The notes under the pieces are model-generated. The model saw only the letters and a program-made list of their open reading frames with translations. It searched no databases and had not been told where the DNA came from. The position numbers and the translations under genes were made by a program. This document shows positions 1-8,630 of a stretch of DNA of 64,000 nt, one piece after another (the first letter of the stretch is position 1; each line of letters begins with the position of its first letter). The DNA lies in NCBI RefSeq assembly GCF_000341145.1, contig NZ_ANBE01000004.1, positions 18,511 through 82,510 on the forward strand, read 5' to 3'. This stretch comes from Nocardiopsis xinjiangensis YIM 90004. Lineage in GTDB: Bacteria > Actinomycetota > Actinomycetes > Streptosporangiales > Streptosporangiaceae.

Positions 1-1125
1 TGTTTCATGGGAGGGGCCGCGCTCGGCCCTGCCGTGGGCGGCATGCTCCTCCAGTACTTCTGGTGGGGATCGGTCTTCCTCATGGGCGTGCCCGTCATGC
101 TGCTCACGCTGCTGCTGGGGCCGTTGCTCCTGCCGGAGTACAAGGAGGAGCGGCCCGGAAGCCTCGACTTCACCAGTGCAGGACTCTCCATGGCGGCCGC
201 GTTCCCGCTCATCTACGGGCTCAAGGAGCTGGCCAACGACGGTTTCCGCTGGAACGCTCTGCTGGCGATCGCCATCGGGGCCGTATTCGCGTACCTCTTC
301 GTGCGCCGGCAGAACAGCTTGGAGAGCCCGCTCCTGGACATGCGGCTGTTCAAGCTGCGTTCCTTCAGCGGTGCACTCGGTACGCTCTTGATCGGCCAGC
401 TGCTCATGGGCGGGACCCTGCTGATGCTGGCTCAGTACATCCAGGTCGTGCTCGGTATGGAACCGATCACCGCAGGAGTGTGGATGCTGCTGGCCACAGC
501 GGCGATGGGCGCCATGGCCCCCATCGTGCCCAAGTTGGCCGTGCACATCGACAAGGCCGTGGTGATCGCCGGCGGTCTCATGGTCGCCACCCTCGGCTTC
601 CTCTGTTTCGCGCTCCTCGGCCAGGATCCGAGCCCGGTCCTGCTCGGTACGGGCATGGTGCTCGCCTTTGCCGGCACTGCTCCCCTGATCATGCTCGCCA
701 TCGATCTGGTGGTCGGTTCCGCGCCCACGGACAAGGCTGGTTCGGCGGCGGCGATGTCGGAGACGAGCAGCCAATTCGGTCTGGCCTTGGGGGTCGCGGC
801 TCTGGGCAGCCTCGGCACCGTGGTCTATCGTGCCGCGCTGGCACAGAACCTCCCTGGCGGGATCCCTCAGGAAGCGGCTCAGGCCGCGCAGGAGAGCGTG
901 GTGGCCGGTGCGGGGGTCGCGGACGGTCTGCACGGGGACGCTGCAGTCCAACTGACGGAAGCCGTATTCACGGCGTTCACCACCGGTATGAACACGGTCG
1001 CAGCGGCGGCGGCGGTGCTCGCCCCCTTGGCGGCACTGGTCGTGTTCGGCCTGTTGCGCGGGCTCGGACAGGAGAAGGAGGCCTCCGACGAGGCCGAGGG
1101 CCGGGCACAGGAGGCCGACGGATGA
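1..1125 (+). CDS. MFS drug exporter, DHA2 (EmrB/QacA) type, 5' end outside window
   Basis: This is a proton-driven multidrug exporter of the inner membrane, C-terminal part only. The reading frame is open at base 1, so the first ATG at base 7 is internal and the true start lies upstream. The opening residues hold the GPAVGG piece of exporter motif C, which sits in helix 5, so about 130 N-terminal residues (helices 1-4) are missing. What remains has about nine or ten hydrophobic helices and a charged tail ending KEASDEAEGRAQEADG. The stop codon overlaps the ATG of a tiny ORF (ATGA). The family is clear from helix number and motif C; the substrate cannot be read from sequence. Confidence 0.85.
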   Translation, partial: CFMGGAALGPAVGGMLLQYFWWGSVFLMGVPVMLLTLLLGPLLLPEYKEERPGSLDFTSAGLSMAAAFPLIYGLKELANDGFRWNALLAIAIGAVFAYLFVRRQNSLESPLLDMRLFKLRSFSGALGTLLIGQLLMGGTLLMLAQYIQVVLGMEPITAGVWMLLATAAMGAMAPIVPKLAVHIDKAVVIAGGLMVATLGFLCFALLGQDPSPVLLGTGMVLAFAGTAPLIMLAIDLVVGSAPTDKAGSAAAMSETSSQFGLALGVAALGSLGTVVYRAALAQNLPGGIPQEAAQAAQESVVAGAGVADGLHGDAAVQLTEAVFTAFTTGMNTVAAAAAVLAPLAALVVFGLLRGLGQEKEASDEAEGRAQEADG

Positions 1126-1259
1126 CGGCGATGACCGAGGAAGAACGGGAACACTTCCTGTCCGCCGGGTTCCTGGTGCAGGAGGAGCAGAACTGCCGCT
1201 ACGCGTCGGTGGAGGGCCGGGCCGTCGGTCAGAGCCCGACGAGTCCCACGACCGCCTGA
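1122..1259 (+). CDS. short hypothetical ORF coupled to the MFS exporter
   Basis: This 45-aa ORF starts with ATG overlapping the exporter stop (ATGA), which suggests translational coupling. It has no membrane segment. The start, MTEEEREHFLSAGFLV, resembles the first turn of phytanoyl-CoA-dioxygenase-like proteins, but the rest (RAVGQSPTSPTTA) does not continue such a fold. It could be a decayed gene start or a chance ORF. I do not assign a function. The next 180 bases hold only a terminator hairpin. Confidence 0.35.
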   Translation: MTAMTEEEREHFLSAGFLVQEEQNCRYASVEGRAVGQSPTSPTTA

Positions 1260-1366
1260 GGCGGTGGCGCCCACCCCCGTACTCGCCCCATCCGGTTGAG
1301 CCAGATCGCAGTCTCGCTCCTGGCCGGTCGCACCTTGGAACAGGGCCGGCCCGGGACCGGACATGA

Positions 1367-1397
1367 CGGTGCCCGCCGTCGACGACGGCGGGCACCG
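1367..1397 (-). terminator. stem-loop downstream of the amidase gene
   Basis: A perfect 14-bp GC stem (left arm 1367-1380, right arm 1384-1397) closes a 3-base loop, 47 bases past the amidase stop. No T-tract follows, as is common for actinomycete terminators. Because it is symmetrical it may also stop transcripts coming from the left. Confidence 0.6.
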
Positions 1398-1443
1398 GGT
1401 GCGGGCGGTCGACCTCGAGCGGGGTGAGAGGTCGTGCGCCGGG

Positions 1444-2247
1444 TCAGCGGGAGATGTCGTCGGGCCCGCGTACGGGGCCGTGGTAGAAGGCCTGGTCGGG
1501 CTCGTCGTCGGGTACCTGCGGGTAGCTGGGTGCGTCGGCCGGCTCGACCCGGCTGCTCGGAGGAACCCGCACACCCTTGGCCTCGAGCACACCCATGGTC
1601 CGGCTGCGCAGCTCGGGCAGCATCCCGTAAAGGACCTCGCCCGGGCACTCGGTGGCGTTGAAGTCGCGGTGTCCCACGATCGCGTCCGGGCTGAGCCCGT
1701 AGGCCTCGCACAGCCACGCCAGGGTCTCCACGAGGGCGTCGATGAGCTCGCCGGTGGGCTCGACGTCGGTGTAGGTCCCTTCGTTCTCGATCCCGATGGT
1801 GGTGTTGTTGTGGTTGGCCACGTGCGTACCCACGCACTGTGTGCCCTCGCGGATGGCCGGCAGCGCGCGGTTGCGGCCCTCCATGATGTGCCCGCCGCGG
1901 CTGATGGTGAGCTGCTGGCCGGCGTCGATCCATCCTTGGGTGTCCATGTGGAAGTCCTGGATGGACCTCGACAGCGCCAGAGCGGCGCCCTCGGAGAGAT
2001 CGTCGGTGTTGGGGGTGGCGGTGTGGTGCACCACGATCCGGGTCGGGGGCTCGGCCAGGATCTGGACCGGGCCGGAAGGCGGGCGGGCGTTCCAGTCGCC
2101 GCGTGTGTACAGCGCTGGTTCGGCGATCCGGATCGGCTCGGCGTGCGCGGGCGAGACGGTGAGGGCGCCGCCGAGCACGGCCGCGCCGGAGGTCAGCGCG
2201 GCACCGCGGAACACGGTTCTGCGGTCGGGGCCGGGGGAGTGGGGCAT
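1444..2247 (-). CDS. secreted N-acetylmuramoyl-L-alanine amidase (Amidase_2/PGRP fold)
   Basis: This 267-aa zinc amidase should cut the bond between muramic acid and the stem peptide of peptidoglycan outside the membrane. A Tat-type signal peptide is visible: Arg-Arg at residues 9-10 (RRTVFRG), a hydrophobic stretch to about 32, and an AHA-E cleavage site near 36. The Amidase_2 domain (about 48-210) shows the zinc ligands: His in VHHT (74/75), His193 in GHRD and Cys201 in CPGE. The ATG at 2247 was chosen over a longer frame from 2394 because GAAGGAAA lies just upstream and it places the twin Arg correctly. The gene is monocistronic with a long structured leader. Roles in cell-wall turnover or bacterial competition are both possible. 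Confidence 0.9.
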   Translation of the reverse strand: MPHSPGPDRRTVFRGAALTSGAAVLGGALTVSPAHAEPIRIAEPALYTRGDWNARPPSGPVQILAEPPTRIVVHHTATPNTDDLSEGAALALSRSIQDFHMDTQGWIDAGQQLTISRGGHIMEGRNRALPAIREGTQCVGTHVANHNNTTIGIENEGTYTDVEPTGELIDALVETLAWLCEAYGLSPDAIVGHRDFNATECPGEVLYGMLPELRSRTMGVLEAKGVRVPPSSRVEPADAPSYPQVPDDEPDQAFYHGPVRGPDDISR

Positions 2248-2401
2248 GGAAGTTTCCTTCTGCAGGCGTTGGTGTGCCTGTAGTAAAGGAACATGCCCCT
2301 TCGGGTTTGGCAAAGGGGGGCAGGGAAGAATGCGGGGCCGAATCCGGCCACAATGTAAACCCGGTGCCCCTCTGGGGGTGGAGTCGCATTCCATGCTAGG
2401 T

Positions 2402-2448
2402 GAAGAGGGGGAGATTGTGTTCTTCTACAATCGTCCGCCCCTCTTTTC
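2402..2448 (-). promoter_or_regulatory. two-tier inverted repeat in the amidase leader
   Basis: An outer stem (GAAGAGGGG at 2402-2410 with CCCCTCTTTTC at 2438-2448) encloses an inner stem (GATTGT 2413-2418 with ACAATC 2427-2432). It lies about 155-200 bases upstream of the amidase start. It could be an operator or a 5'-UTR hairpin. I could not match it to the c-di-AMP (ydaO) riboswitch often found before actinobacterial cell-wall hydrolase genes. Confidence 0.4.
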
Positions 2449-2491
2449 GTGTTGATGCACATTGCTGCGGTCCGGTATCTGATGGTCGAGC

Positions 2492-2528
2492 AAAAAAAGG
2501 AACACAGAACCTTTTGGTTCAGTGTTCC
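2492..2528 (-). terminator. intrinsic terminator of the DUF3817 gene
   Basis: On the minus strand a 13-bp stem with one A/A mismatch and a 4-base loop (2499-2528) is followed by a run of seven T (2492-2498). This classic Rho-independent form is rare in such GC-rich DNA. It sits 20 bases past the stop of the gene ending at 2549. Confidence 0.85.
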
Positions 2529-2548
2529 TAAATGAGATCCGGAAACGT

Positions 2549-2896
2549 TCACGCCACGGGTTCTGCCTCGTTCTCGGTGCGCGCCACCGGAACCAGGCGC
2601 CCCGTCCGGTGCAGCCACCAGTCGGCCAGCAGGGTCGTCAACGGTGGAACCGAAGCCGCCAGGGTCGCCAGGGTCGCCCACAGGCCCCACCGGAACCGCA
2701 GCGCCGCGGCCAGCGCCACGAGCCCGTAGGCGACAAAAGCACCCCCGTGCAGCGGACCGAAGATCTGCACCCCGATCTCGTTGCCGCTGCCCAGGTACTT
2801 CACGCCCATGCCGATCAGGAGCCCGACCCAGGTGAAGGCTTCGAACGCCGCCACCACGCGAAAGATCAGGGCTGTCGTACGGGGTTTGATGTTCAC
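2549..2896 (-). CDS. DUF3817 family small integral membrane protein
   Basis: This 115-aa protein has three hydrophobic helices. The pattern RVVAAFEAFTWVGLLIGMGVKY near residues 12-33, then GPLHGGAFVAYG, is typical of DUF3817, a family of unknown function found widely in actinobacteria. The GTG start at 2896 was chosen because GAGGAAG lies seven bases upstream and the longer frame adds a non-conserved, basic tail. A strong intrinsic terminator follows. It stands alone between the amidase and lysG. No reaction can be named for this family. Confidence 0.75.
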   Translation of the reverse strand: MNIKPRTTALIFRVVAAFEAFTWVGLLIGMGVKYLGSGNEIGVQIFGPLHGGAFVAYGLVALAAALRFRWGLWATLATLAASVPPLTTLLADWWLHRTGRLVPVARTENEAEPVA

Positions 2897-3017
2897 GTTC
2901 TTCCTCGGGCTCTCCGGTAGGCCGCACACGACGGGGCCACGGCGCACCGTCCGGGACCCGGAACCAGGTTAGGGCACCGACGGCAGAGCACCCGGTCGGG
3001 GCCACGTGAGGGCCTAC

Positions 3018-3914
3018 TCACCCCGGCGCGTGCAGATGCTCGGCGGCCGCAGCACGGACCGCGCCGGAGACCGCGTCCAGGGCCGGGGAGGAGACGTTCC
3101 ACCGCTGCCAGTGCAACCGCACCCGGACCGGGTGCTCGGGCGCCAGCTCCACCAGACGCCCCGCCGCCACGAGTCCGGCGCACTGGTGCTCGGGCACCAC
3201 GCCCCAGCCCAGGCCGAGCACGACCACCCGCGCGAAGTCCTCCGTGGCCGGCACGTAATGGCGCGGCCCCTCCGGCTCGCGTCCTGCGAACCCGCGCACG
3301 AAACGGTCCTGGAGCTCGTCGCTGCGGTCGTAGTTGACCACCGGGGCCCGCGCCAACGCGGCCGCGTCCTGGCCCCGCAGATGGCGCCGAGCGCAACCCG
3401 GGCTGCACACCGCCCGGTAGTGCAACGCTCCCAACGGGTGCACCGAACACCCCTGCACCGTCTCCGGGCGGGAGGTGACCGCCCCCATCACCGTGCCCGA
3501 ACGCAACAACTCCGTGGTGTGCTGCTCATCCTCCCGGTGGATCTCGAAGACCGCCCCCAGATCCTCGGGGACGGCGGCCAGAGCCTCGGTGAACCACGTG
3601 GCCAGACTGTCGGCGTTGACCGCCAGCGGAACCGTCACCCGGCCGTGCTCGCGCCCCACGGCCCGCAGCGCCCGGGTGGTGTCCTCGTCCAGCATCACCA
3701 CCTGCCGCGCGTGCCGCAGCACCACGTCGCCGGCCGGGGTCGTGCCCACCGGAGCGGTGCGCCGCACCAGCACCGTTCCCGCTGCCTGCTCCATCGCCCG
3801 CACCCGTTGGGAGACCGCAGAGGTACTCACCCGCAGCCGGTGGGCCGCACCCTCGAAGGAACCCTCCTCCACCAGGGCGGTCAAAGTGCGCAGATGGTCG
3901 AACTGGAACGGCAC
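3018..3914 (-). CDS. lysG: LysR-type regulator, LysG/ArgP subgroup
   Basis: This 298-aa regulator has the N-terminal winged helix (about 5-65, with GSFEGAAHRLRVSTSAVSQR as the recognition region) and a periplasmic-binding-like effector domain (about 90-290). It is divergent from lysE with 77 bases between starts. In Corynebacterium glutamicum LysG activates lysE when lysine, arginine or histidine accumulates, and the same arrangement predicts that role here. The fold and arrangement are seen; the effector is inferred from the family. The IciA/ArgP name would also fit. Confidence 0.88.
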   Translation of the reverse strand: MPFQFDHLRTLTALVEEGSFEGAAHRLRVSTSAVSQRVRAMEQAAGTVLVRRTAPVGTTPAGDVVLRHARQVVMLDEDTTRALRAVGREHGRVTVPLAVNADSLATWFTEALAAVPEDLGAVFEIHREDEQHTTELLRSGTVMGAVTSRPETVQGCSVHPLGALHYRAVCSPGCARRHLRGQDAAALARAPVVNYDRSDELQDRFVRGFAGREPEGPRHYVPATEDFARVVVLGLGWGVVPEHQCAGLVAAGRLVELAPEHPVRVRLHWQRWNVSSPALDAVSGAVRAAAAEHLHAPG

Positions 3915-3991
3915 GTGAAGCTCCCCTTCACAGACCTGAAAAAGATGAATCCCACTGTACAGGCGGGACCGAAGCGTCCTAGCGTTCCGGC

Positions 3992-4612
3992 ATGACCCCG
4001 CTGATCTCCCTGTTCACCGGCATGGGCACCGGGCTCGCCCTCATCGTGGCCATCGGTGCCCAGAACGCCCACGTGCTGCGCGTGGGCGTCCAGGCCCGGC
4101 CCGGCACCGTCCTGCCCCTCGTGGCCGTGTGCGCCCTCTCCGACGCCGTCCTCATCAGCGCCGGCGTGTTGGGAGTGGGCGCCCTCGTCCAGGCGCTGCC
4201 CTCCCTCATCGAGGCGATCCGCCTGCTGGGCGCGGTGTTCCTGCTCGCCTACGGCCTGATGGCCCTGCGCCGGGTCCTGCGCCCCGGTGCCCTGGTGGCC
4301 GCCGACGCGCCCGCCGGCCCCGGACGCGGCGGCGCCGTGGCCACCGCTCTGGTCCTGACCTGGCTCAACCCGCACGTGTACCTGGATACCGTGGTCCTGC
4401 TGGGGTCCCTGGCCAACCAGCAGGACGGCGACCTGCGCTGGTGGTGGGCGATCGGCGCCATCACCGGGAGTTTCCTGTGGTTCGCCGCCCTGGGTGGTGC
4501 CGCCCGCCTGCTGCGTCCCCTGTTCGCCCGCCCCGGCGCCTGGCGTGTGCTGGACCTGCTCGTGGCCGCGGTGATGCTCACACTCGGTACGCATCTGGCC
4601 CTGGCACCCTGA
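3992..4612 (+). CDS. lysE: LysE/ArgO family basic amino acid exporter
   Basis: This 206-aa inner-membrane exporter has about six helices. The N-terminal block MGTGLALIVAIGAQNAHVLR (residues 10-29) carries the LysE signature IGAQNAxVLR, and TWLNPHVYLDT (about 126-136) is the second family landmark. It removes excess lysine or arginine, for example during growth on peptides. It is transcribed away from its likely activator lysG across a 77-base promoter region. The length matches the family (about 200-235 aa). Confidence 0.9.
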   Translation: MTPLISLFTGMGTGLALIVAIGAQNAHVLRVGVQARPGTVLPLVAVCALSDAVLISAGVLGVGALVQALPSLIEAIRLLGAVFLLAYGLMALRRVLRPGALVAADAPAGPGRGGAVATALVLTWLNPHVYLDTVVLLGSLANQQDGDLRWWWAIGAITGSFLWFAALGGAARLLRPLFARPGAWRVLDLLVAAVMLTLGTHLALAP

Positions 4613-4688
4613 GCCCGAGGAGATGCATTCGGGATGATGCGGGCCATAACGTGTCGGTCCACGACCCGCACAGCGAACGGAGACCGGA

Positions 4689-6401
4689 TTGAGCTCTGCC
4701 ACCGACGCCCTGCGTGCAGCCCGCGATCAGCTGCTCGACCTGCGCACCGACCACGCCGCCGCCCTGGAACGCTTCACATGGCCCGACGTGGGGAGCCGAT
4801 TCAACTGGGCGCACGACTGGTTCGACCCCATGGCCCGCGGCAACGACCGGCCGGCCCTGGTCATCGTGGAACCGGACGGCAGCCGCACCTGCCACACCTT
4901 CGACGAGATGGCCCGCCGTTCCGACCGCCTCGCCGTCTGGCTGTCCCGCCAGGGGGTGCGGCGCGGCGACGCGCTCCTGGCCATGCTCGGCAACCAGGTC
5001 GAGCTGTGGGACACCATGCTCGCGGCGATCAAACTCGGTGCCGTTCTGGTGCCCACCACCTCCGCCGTGGACCACGCCGGACTCGTCGACCGCATCGAAC
5101 GCAGCGGCGCCCGCCACGTGGTCTGCGATGCCGGCGACACCGCCAAGTTCGCCGACGCGGGCACGGATCTCACCCGCGTGGCCGTCGGCGGCGCGCCCGG
5201 ATGGCTCGACCCCACCGACGCCCAAGAGCTGGGGGAGGTGCGACCCGACCATCCCGGGAACGCTTCCACGGACCGTTTGCTGCTCTACTTCACCTCGGGC
5301 ACCACCAACCGCCCCAAACTGGTCGAACACACCCACATCTCCTATCCCGTGGGCCACCTGAGCACCCTGTACTGGCTCGGCCTGCGGCCCGGCGATGTGC
5401 ACCTCAACGTGTCCTCGCCCGGTTGGGCCAAGCACGCCTGGTCCAATTTCTTCGCACCCTGGTTGGCCGAGGCGACCGTGTTCCTGTACAACTACGAGCG
5501 CTTCGACGCCCAGGCCCTGCTCCGGCGCATGGCCTCGGAAGAGGTGACCACCTTCTGCGCCCCGCCCACGGTCTGGCGCATGCTCCTCAACGCCGACCTG
5601 TCCGGTGGCCCCGGGGCCCTGCGCGAGGCCATCGGCGCCGGCGAGCCCCTCAACCCCGAAGTCATCGCGCAGATCGAACACCATTGGGGCCTGACGATCC
5701 GCGACGGTTACGGCCAGACCGAGATGACCGCGACCGTCGCCAACACCCCCGGCCAGACCGTGCGCCCCGGATCCATGGGCCGCCCCCTGCCCGGTGTTCC
5801 CGTCGTGCTGGTCGACCCGGCCACCGGAGGGCCCGTGGAGCCCGGAACCGAGGGCGCGGAGGGCGAGATCTGCCTCGACCTGTCCCAGGCACCACTGACC
5901 CTCATGAGGGGCTACCAGGGCGACCCCGAGCGCGACGCCGAGGCCAAGGAAGGCGGTTACTACCACACCGGTGACGTGGCCACCATCGACACCGACGGGC
6001 AGATCACATACGTGGGCCGCACCGACGACGTCTTCAAATCGAGTGACTACAAGGTCAGCCCGTTCGAGGTGGAGAGCGTGCTCATCGAACACCCCGCCGT
6101 CGCCGAGGCCGCGGTCGTGCCCGCGCCCGACCCGGTGCGTCTGAGCGTGCCCAAGGCCTACCTCCTCCTGGCCCCGGGGCACGAACCCACCCGCGAGACC
6201 GCGCGTGCGGTCTTCGCCCACGCCCGGCAGAACCTGGCGCCGTGGCAGCGGGTGCGGCGCCTGGAGTTCGCGGCCCTGCCCAAGACCGTCTCGGGCAAGA
6301 TCCGCCGCGTCGAACTGCGCTCACGCGAGCAGGAGGGCGCCGATACCGAGGGGGAGTGGCGCGAGGAGGAGTTCCCCGACCTGCGCACGGGCGGAGCCTG
6401 A
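4689..6401 (+). CDS. medium-chain-type acyl-CoA synthetase (AMP-forming)
   Basis: This 570-aa ligase should activate a fatty or aromatic acid to acyl-AMP and then acyl-CoA. The ATP-binding P-loop is at 200-210 (YFTSGTTNRPK, with Asn in place of the usual Gly), the A5 motif DGYGQTE at about 338-344, YHTGD near 424-428, the hinge and A8 motif near 446-458, and the catalytic Lys537 in SGKIR. Overall it looks like the ACSM/MACS branch. The TTG start at 4689 is supported by ACGGAG just upstream; no better in-frame start was seen. It stands alone, ending at a terminator shared with the convergent VOC gene. The substrate is not determinable. Confidence 0.88.
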   Translation: MSSATDALRAARDQLLDLRTDHAAALERFTWPDVGSRFNWAHDWFDPMARGNDRPALVIVEPDGSRTCHTFDEMARRSDRLAVWLSRQGVRRGDALLAMLGNQVELWDTMLAAIKLGAVLVPTTSAVDHAGLVDRIERSGARHVVCDAGDTAKFADAGTDLTRVAVGGAPGWLDPTDAQELGEVRPDHPGNASTDRLLLYFTSGTTNRPKLVEHTHISYPVGHLSTLYWLGLRPGDVHLNVSSPGWAKHAWSNFFAPWLAEATVFLYNYERFDAQALLRRMASEEVTTFCAPPTVWRMLLNADLSGGPGALREAIGAGEPLNPEVIAQIEHHWGLTIRDGYGQTEMTATVANTPGQTVRPGSMGRPLPGVPVVLVDPATGGPVEPGTEGAEGEICLDLSQAPLTLMRGYQGDPERDAEAKEGGYYHTGDVATIDTDGQITYVGRTDDVFKSSDYKVSPFEVESVLIEHPAVAEAAVVPAPDPVRLSVPKAYLLLAPGHEPTRETARAVFAHARQNLAPWQRVRRLEFAALPKTVSGKIRRVELRSREQEGADTEGEWREEEFPDLRTGGA

Positions 6402-6412
6402 GGCCGTAGCGG

Positions 6413-6435
6413 CCCCGGGCCGATGCGGCCCGGGG
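6413..6435. terminator. bidirectional hairpin between convergent genes
   Basis: A perfect 9-bp GC stem (6413-6421 with 6427-6435) around a 5-base loop lies exactly between the stops of the acyl-CoA synthetase and the VOC protein. Confidence 0.7.
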
Positions 6436-6828
6436 TCAGAGCTTGCGCTGGTCGCGCCGCAGGGGATGGTCCTCGGGGATCTGCACGAGGACGATGCGGA
6501 TCCCGTCGGGGTCGGCGATCCAGCCCTCGACCAGGCCCCAGAACTCCTTCCGGGGCTCGCGCAGACCCTCGGCGCCCCGCTCGACCAGGCGCTGGTACTC
6601 GGCGTGCACGTCGCGCACCTGCATCCACAGCACCATGCCGGAGGGCGGGGTCGCCTCCGCGCTCCCCGAGATCTCCACGAGCCCGTTACCCAGGAAGAAC
6701 ACGGTCCCGGGGGACTCGGGGTCGCCGAACTCGCGATGTAGGGCCAGGCCGAGCACCTCGCGGTAGAAGGTGCGGCTGCGCTCGGGGTCGGTGGGACGGA
6801 TCAACACTCGGCTACTCAGGACGTCCAT
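6436..6828 (-). CDS. VOC superfamily (glyoxalase/bleomycin-resistance fold) protein
   Basis: This 130-aa protein covers one VOC unit: two beta-alpha-beta-beta-beta modules, with RPTDPERSRTFYREVLGLAL at 11-30 and DPDGIRIVLVQIPED near the end. Members bind a metal and act as isomerases, dioxygenases or drug-binding proteins. The start at 6828 was chosen because AGGA lies eight bases upstream and it begins the fold directly; the longer frame to 6993 is unsupported. No neighbour hints at a substrate. The 246 bases upstream hold no convincing gene. Confidence 0.75.
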   Translation of the reverse strand: MDVLSSRVLIRPTDPERSRTFYREVLGLALHREFGDPESPGTVFFLGNGLVEISGSAEATPPSGMVLWMQVRDVHAEYQRLVERGAEGLREPRKEFWGLVEGWIADPDGIRIVLVQIPEDHPLRRDQRKL

Positions 6829-7074
6829 GCCTTCGATCCTGCCCTGCCGAGCGCACCCCGGCCAAACCCGCGGACACCCTGTCGGGACCGCTCTCCCGCC
6901 CGGCACCGGGAACGCTCCTACCGCCGAGAGGCCCAGGTTGGTCACGGCTCGGTGACGGATTCCGCTGCGTGTTGACGCGGTGGCCCACGGCAACGTGCGC
7001 GTGAGGTCCCGGCCTTTCCGCGAACCCTTCCTGCGGTGTTGCGGGCAGAGAGGTTGTTGACGGCGTGGCCGTGA

Positions 7075-7641
7075 TCAAGGTGTTCCGAGCAGCGTCGCGG
7101 CGGCTGCGCGCGCATGACGGGCTGGGGCAGGGTCGCCACTGATGCCGGCCGTCACGATGGCTCCTTCGGCGAGCAGGAAAACCGGTTCAACTGCCGCCAG
7201 CCCGGTGGGGTGGACCCACTCCGCGATCTGGTCGTGCAATGCCTGTTTGTGTGACCGGACTTCGGCCAGCACCGCCTCGGATGAGGGTCCGAGTTCGCCG
7301 TGGGCATTGATCCATGCGCAACCGCGGAAGCCGGGTTCTGCGAACCACTCGGCGAGCCAGTCGAAGATAGCGAGTGCGCGCTCACGGGGATCTACGACCG
7401 CCTCCACATAGGCGGTCAGGTTTGCTCTCCATCGCTGATCGCGACGTTTGAGCATCGCCACCACGAGGTCCTCCTTCGCCGCGAAGAGCCGGTAGATCCG
7501 CTTCAGCGGTAGACCGGATGCTGCCCGGACCTCATCCATGCCGACAGCCTGGATGCCGTGCTCGTAGAAGAGTCTCTCTGCTGCATCGAGCAGGGCGTCG
7601 CGGTCCAGTCGGCTCTGTTCCTCGGTGATCGGGGCCGGCAT
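7075..7641 (-). CDS. TetR-family repressor
   Basis: This 188-aa repressor has its helix-turn-helix at about 12-55 (DALLDAAERLFYEHG, then LPLKRIYRLFAAKEDL) and a TetR C-terminal ligand domain with WINAHGELG. The ATG at 7641 follows GAGGAG. It is divergent from a DUF1348 gene, and two copies of a 16-bp palindrome lie between the starts, so it probably represses both itself and that gene. The ligand is unknown. Confidence 0.88.
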   Translation of the reverse strand: MPAPITEEQSRLDRDALLDAAERLFYEHGIQAVGMDEVRAASGLPLKRIYRLFAAKEDLVVAMLKRRDQRWRANLTAYVEAVVDPRERALAIFDWLAEWFAEPGFRGCAWINAHGELGPSSEAVLAEVRSHKQALHDQIAEWVHPTGLAAVEPVFLLAEGAIVTAGISGDPAPARHARAAAATLLGTP

Positions 7642-7658
7642 TCGGACTCCTCGGGGTT

Positions 7659-7674
7659 GAGAACGTACGTTCCC
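7659..7674. promoter_or_regulatory. operator copy 1 for the TetR/DUF1348 pair
   Basis: GAGAACGTACGTTCCC is nearly palindromic (core GAACGTACGTTC perfect). It is the close match of a second copy 36 bases away, in the short gap between divergent starts. This is a likely TetR binding site. Confidence 0.75.
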
Positions 7675-7694
7675 TATCGTAGGCTGCATCGGTA

Positions 7695-7710
7695 GAGAAC
7701 GCACGTTCTC
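7695..7710. promoter_or_regulatory. operator copy 2 for the TetR/DUF1348 pair
   Basis: GAGAACGCACGTTCTC has 7-bp arms around a 2-base centre and matches copy 1 closely. The 36-base spacing is between three and four helical turns. It sits 18 bases before the DUF1348 start, well placed to block transcription there. Confidence 0.75.
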
Positions 7711-7727
7711 GCCGTTGGGAGGATGCA

Positions 7728-8189
7728 ATGTCCGAAGACCGTCCGCCGTACCCGCCGTTCACACAGGAGACGGCCCTGCAGAAGGTCCAGGCGGCTGAGG
7801 ATGCATGGAACACCCGCGACCCGCACCGGGTGGCACTGGCTTACACGCCTGACTCGACGTGGCGGAATCGGGGCACGTTCGTCCGCGGCCGCGAGGAGAT
7901 CGTCGCGTTCTTGACACGGAAGTGGGAGCGTGAACTGGACTACGCACTGCGTAAGAGCCTCTGGGGTTTCCGCGAGAATCGGATCGCCGTCCGCTTCCAG
8001 TACGAGTGCCGCGACGCAGAAGGCCAATGGTGGCGCAGTTACGGCAACGAACTGTGGGAGTTCGACGAGCACGGCCTCATGCGGCGCCGCGAAGCGAGCA
8101 TCAACGACGTTGCCATCACTGAAGCTGATCGGCGCATCCACGGTCCCCGGCCCAGCGATGAGTACGGCGCCGACATCCCGCTCCGGTAG
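7728..8189 (+). CDS. DUF1348 / NTF2-like (SnoaL-like) small protein
   Basis: This 153-aa protein has an NTF2-like cone fold: an N-terminal helix with [21 protein letters not shown], then [22 protein letters not shown] and the conserved [24 protein letters not shown] block. DUF1348 proteins of this length are common, often beside TetR genes; their reaction is not known. GGGAGG lies upstream of the ATG at 7728. Regulation by the divergent TetR through two operators is likely. Confidence 0.82.
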   Translation: MSEDRPPYPPFTQETALQKVQAAEDAWNTRDPHRVALAYTPDSTWRNRGTFVRGREEIVAFLTRKWERELDYALRKSLWGFRENRIAVRFQYECRDAEGQWWRSYGNELWEFDEHGLMRRREASINDVAITEADRRIHGPRPSDEYGADIPLR

Positions 8190-8330
8190 TGCCCGACACC
8201 ATGCCTCTCAGCCGGTGGGCTCAGGCAACACGACCGTCTGAGCCCACCGAGCTCGTGTAGCCGACAGGAAACGCTGTGCTCCACGCCAACGCGTCTCGAG
8301 CCATCGAGGGACGACGTCGCCTCTACGGAA

Positions 8331-8555
8331 ACCAAGCCGTACACGCCGCGGCACAACGGGAAGGTGGAGCGCTATCAGCGCATTCTGGCTGAGGAGCTGC
8401 TCCACGCCCGCGACTTCTCCTGCGAGGACGCCCGCTCAGCAGCGATCGCGTTCTGGAGCATCCGCTACAACTACCACCGACCACACAGCGGAGCAGGCGG
8501 CCGGCCACCAGCCTCACGAGTCCCGACAGGCCTCACCAACGTCCAGCCCTCCTAC
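8331..8555 (+). pseudogene. IS481-family transposase, C-terminal remnant
   Basis: About 75 codons in one frame match the end of an IS481-type DDE integrase core. The run YTPRHNGKVERYQRILAEEL holds the conserved Asn-Gly-Lys-Val-Glu around the catalytic Glu, and YNYHRPHSGAGGRPPASRVP is the family's C-terminal landmark. The N-terminal two thirds are gone, no start codon belongs to it, and the frame runs past the family's normal end without a stop. No terminal inverted repeats were seen. It records a past insertion between the DUF1348 gene and the phosphatase gene. Confidence 0.8.
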
Positions 8556-8584
8556 ATCTGGGTCCCGCTCGCGCCCTCGAGGGC

Positions 8585-8630
8585 TGAACGGGGTGCGGGT
8601 CCCGCCGGGTCGGGGCCCGCACCCCGTTCA
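8585..8630 (-). terminator. long hairpin at the phosphatase 3' end
   Basis: Arms at 8585-8602 and 8612-8630 pair over about 17 positions with one mismatch around a short loop. The stem overlaps the last codon of the minus-strand phosphatase gene and separates it from the transposase remnant. Confidence 0.65.

Noticed and set aside
2250-2545. Possible c-di-AMP (ydaO) riboswitch before the amidase gene
   Set aside because: Such riboswitches often precede wall hydrolase genes, but I could not find the conserved core; only local hairpins are visible.
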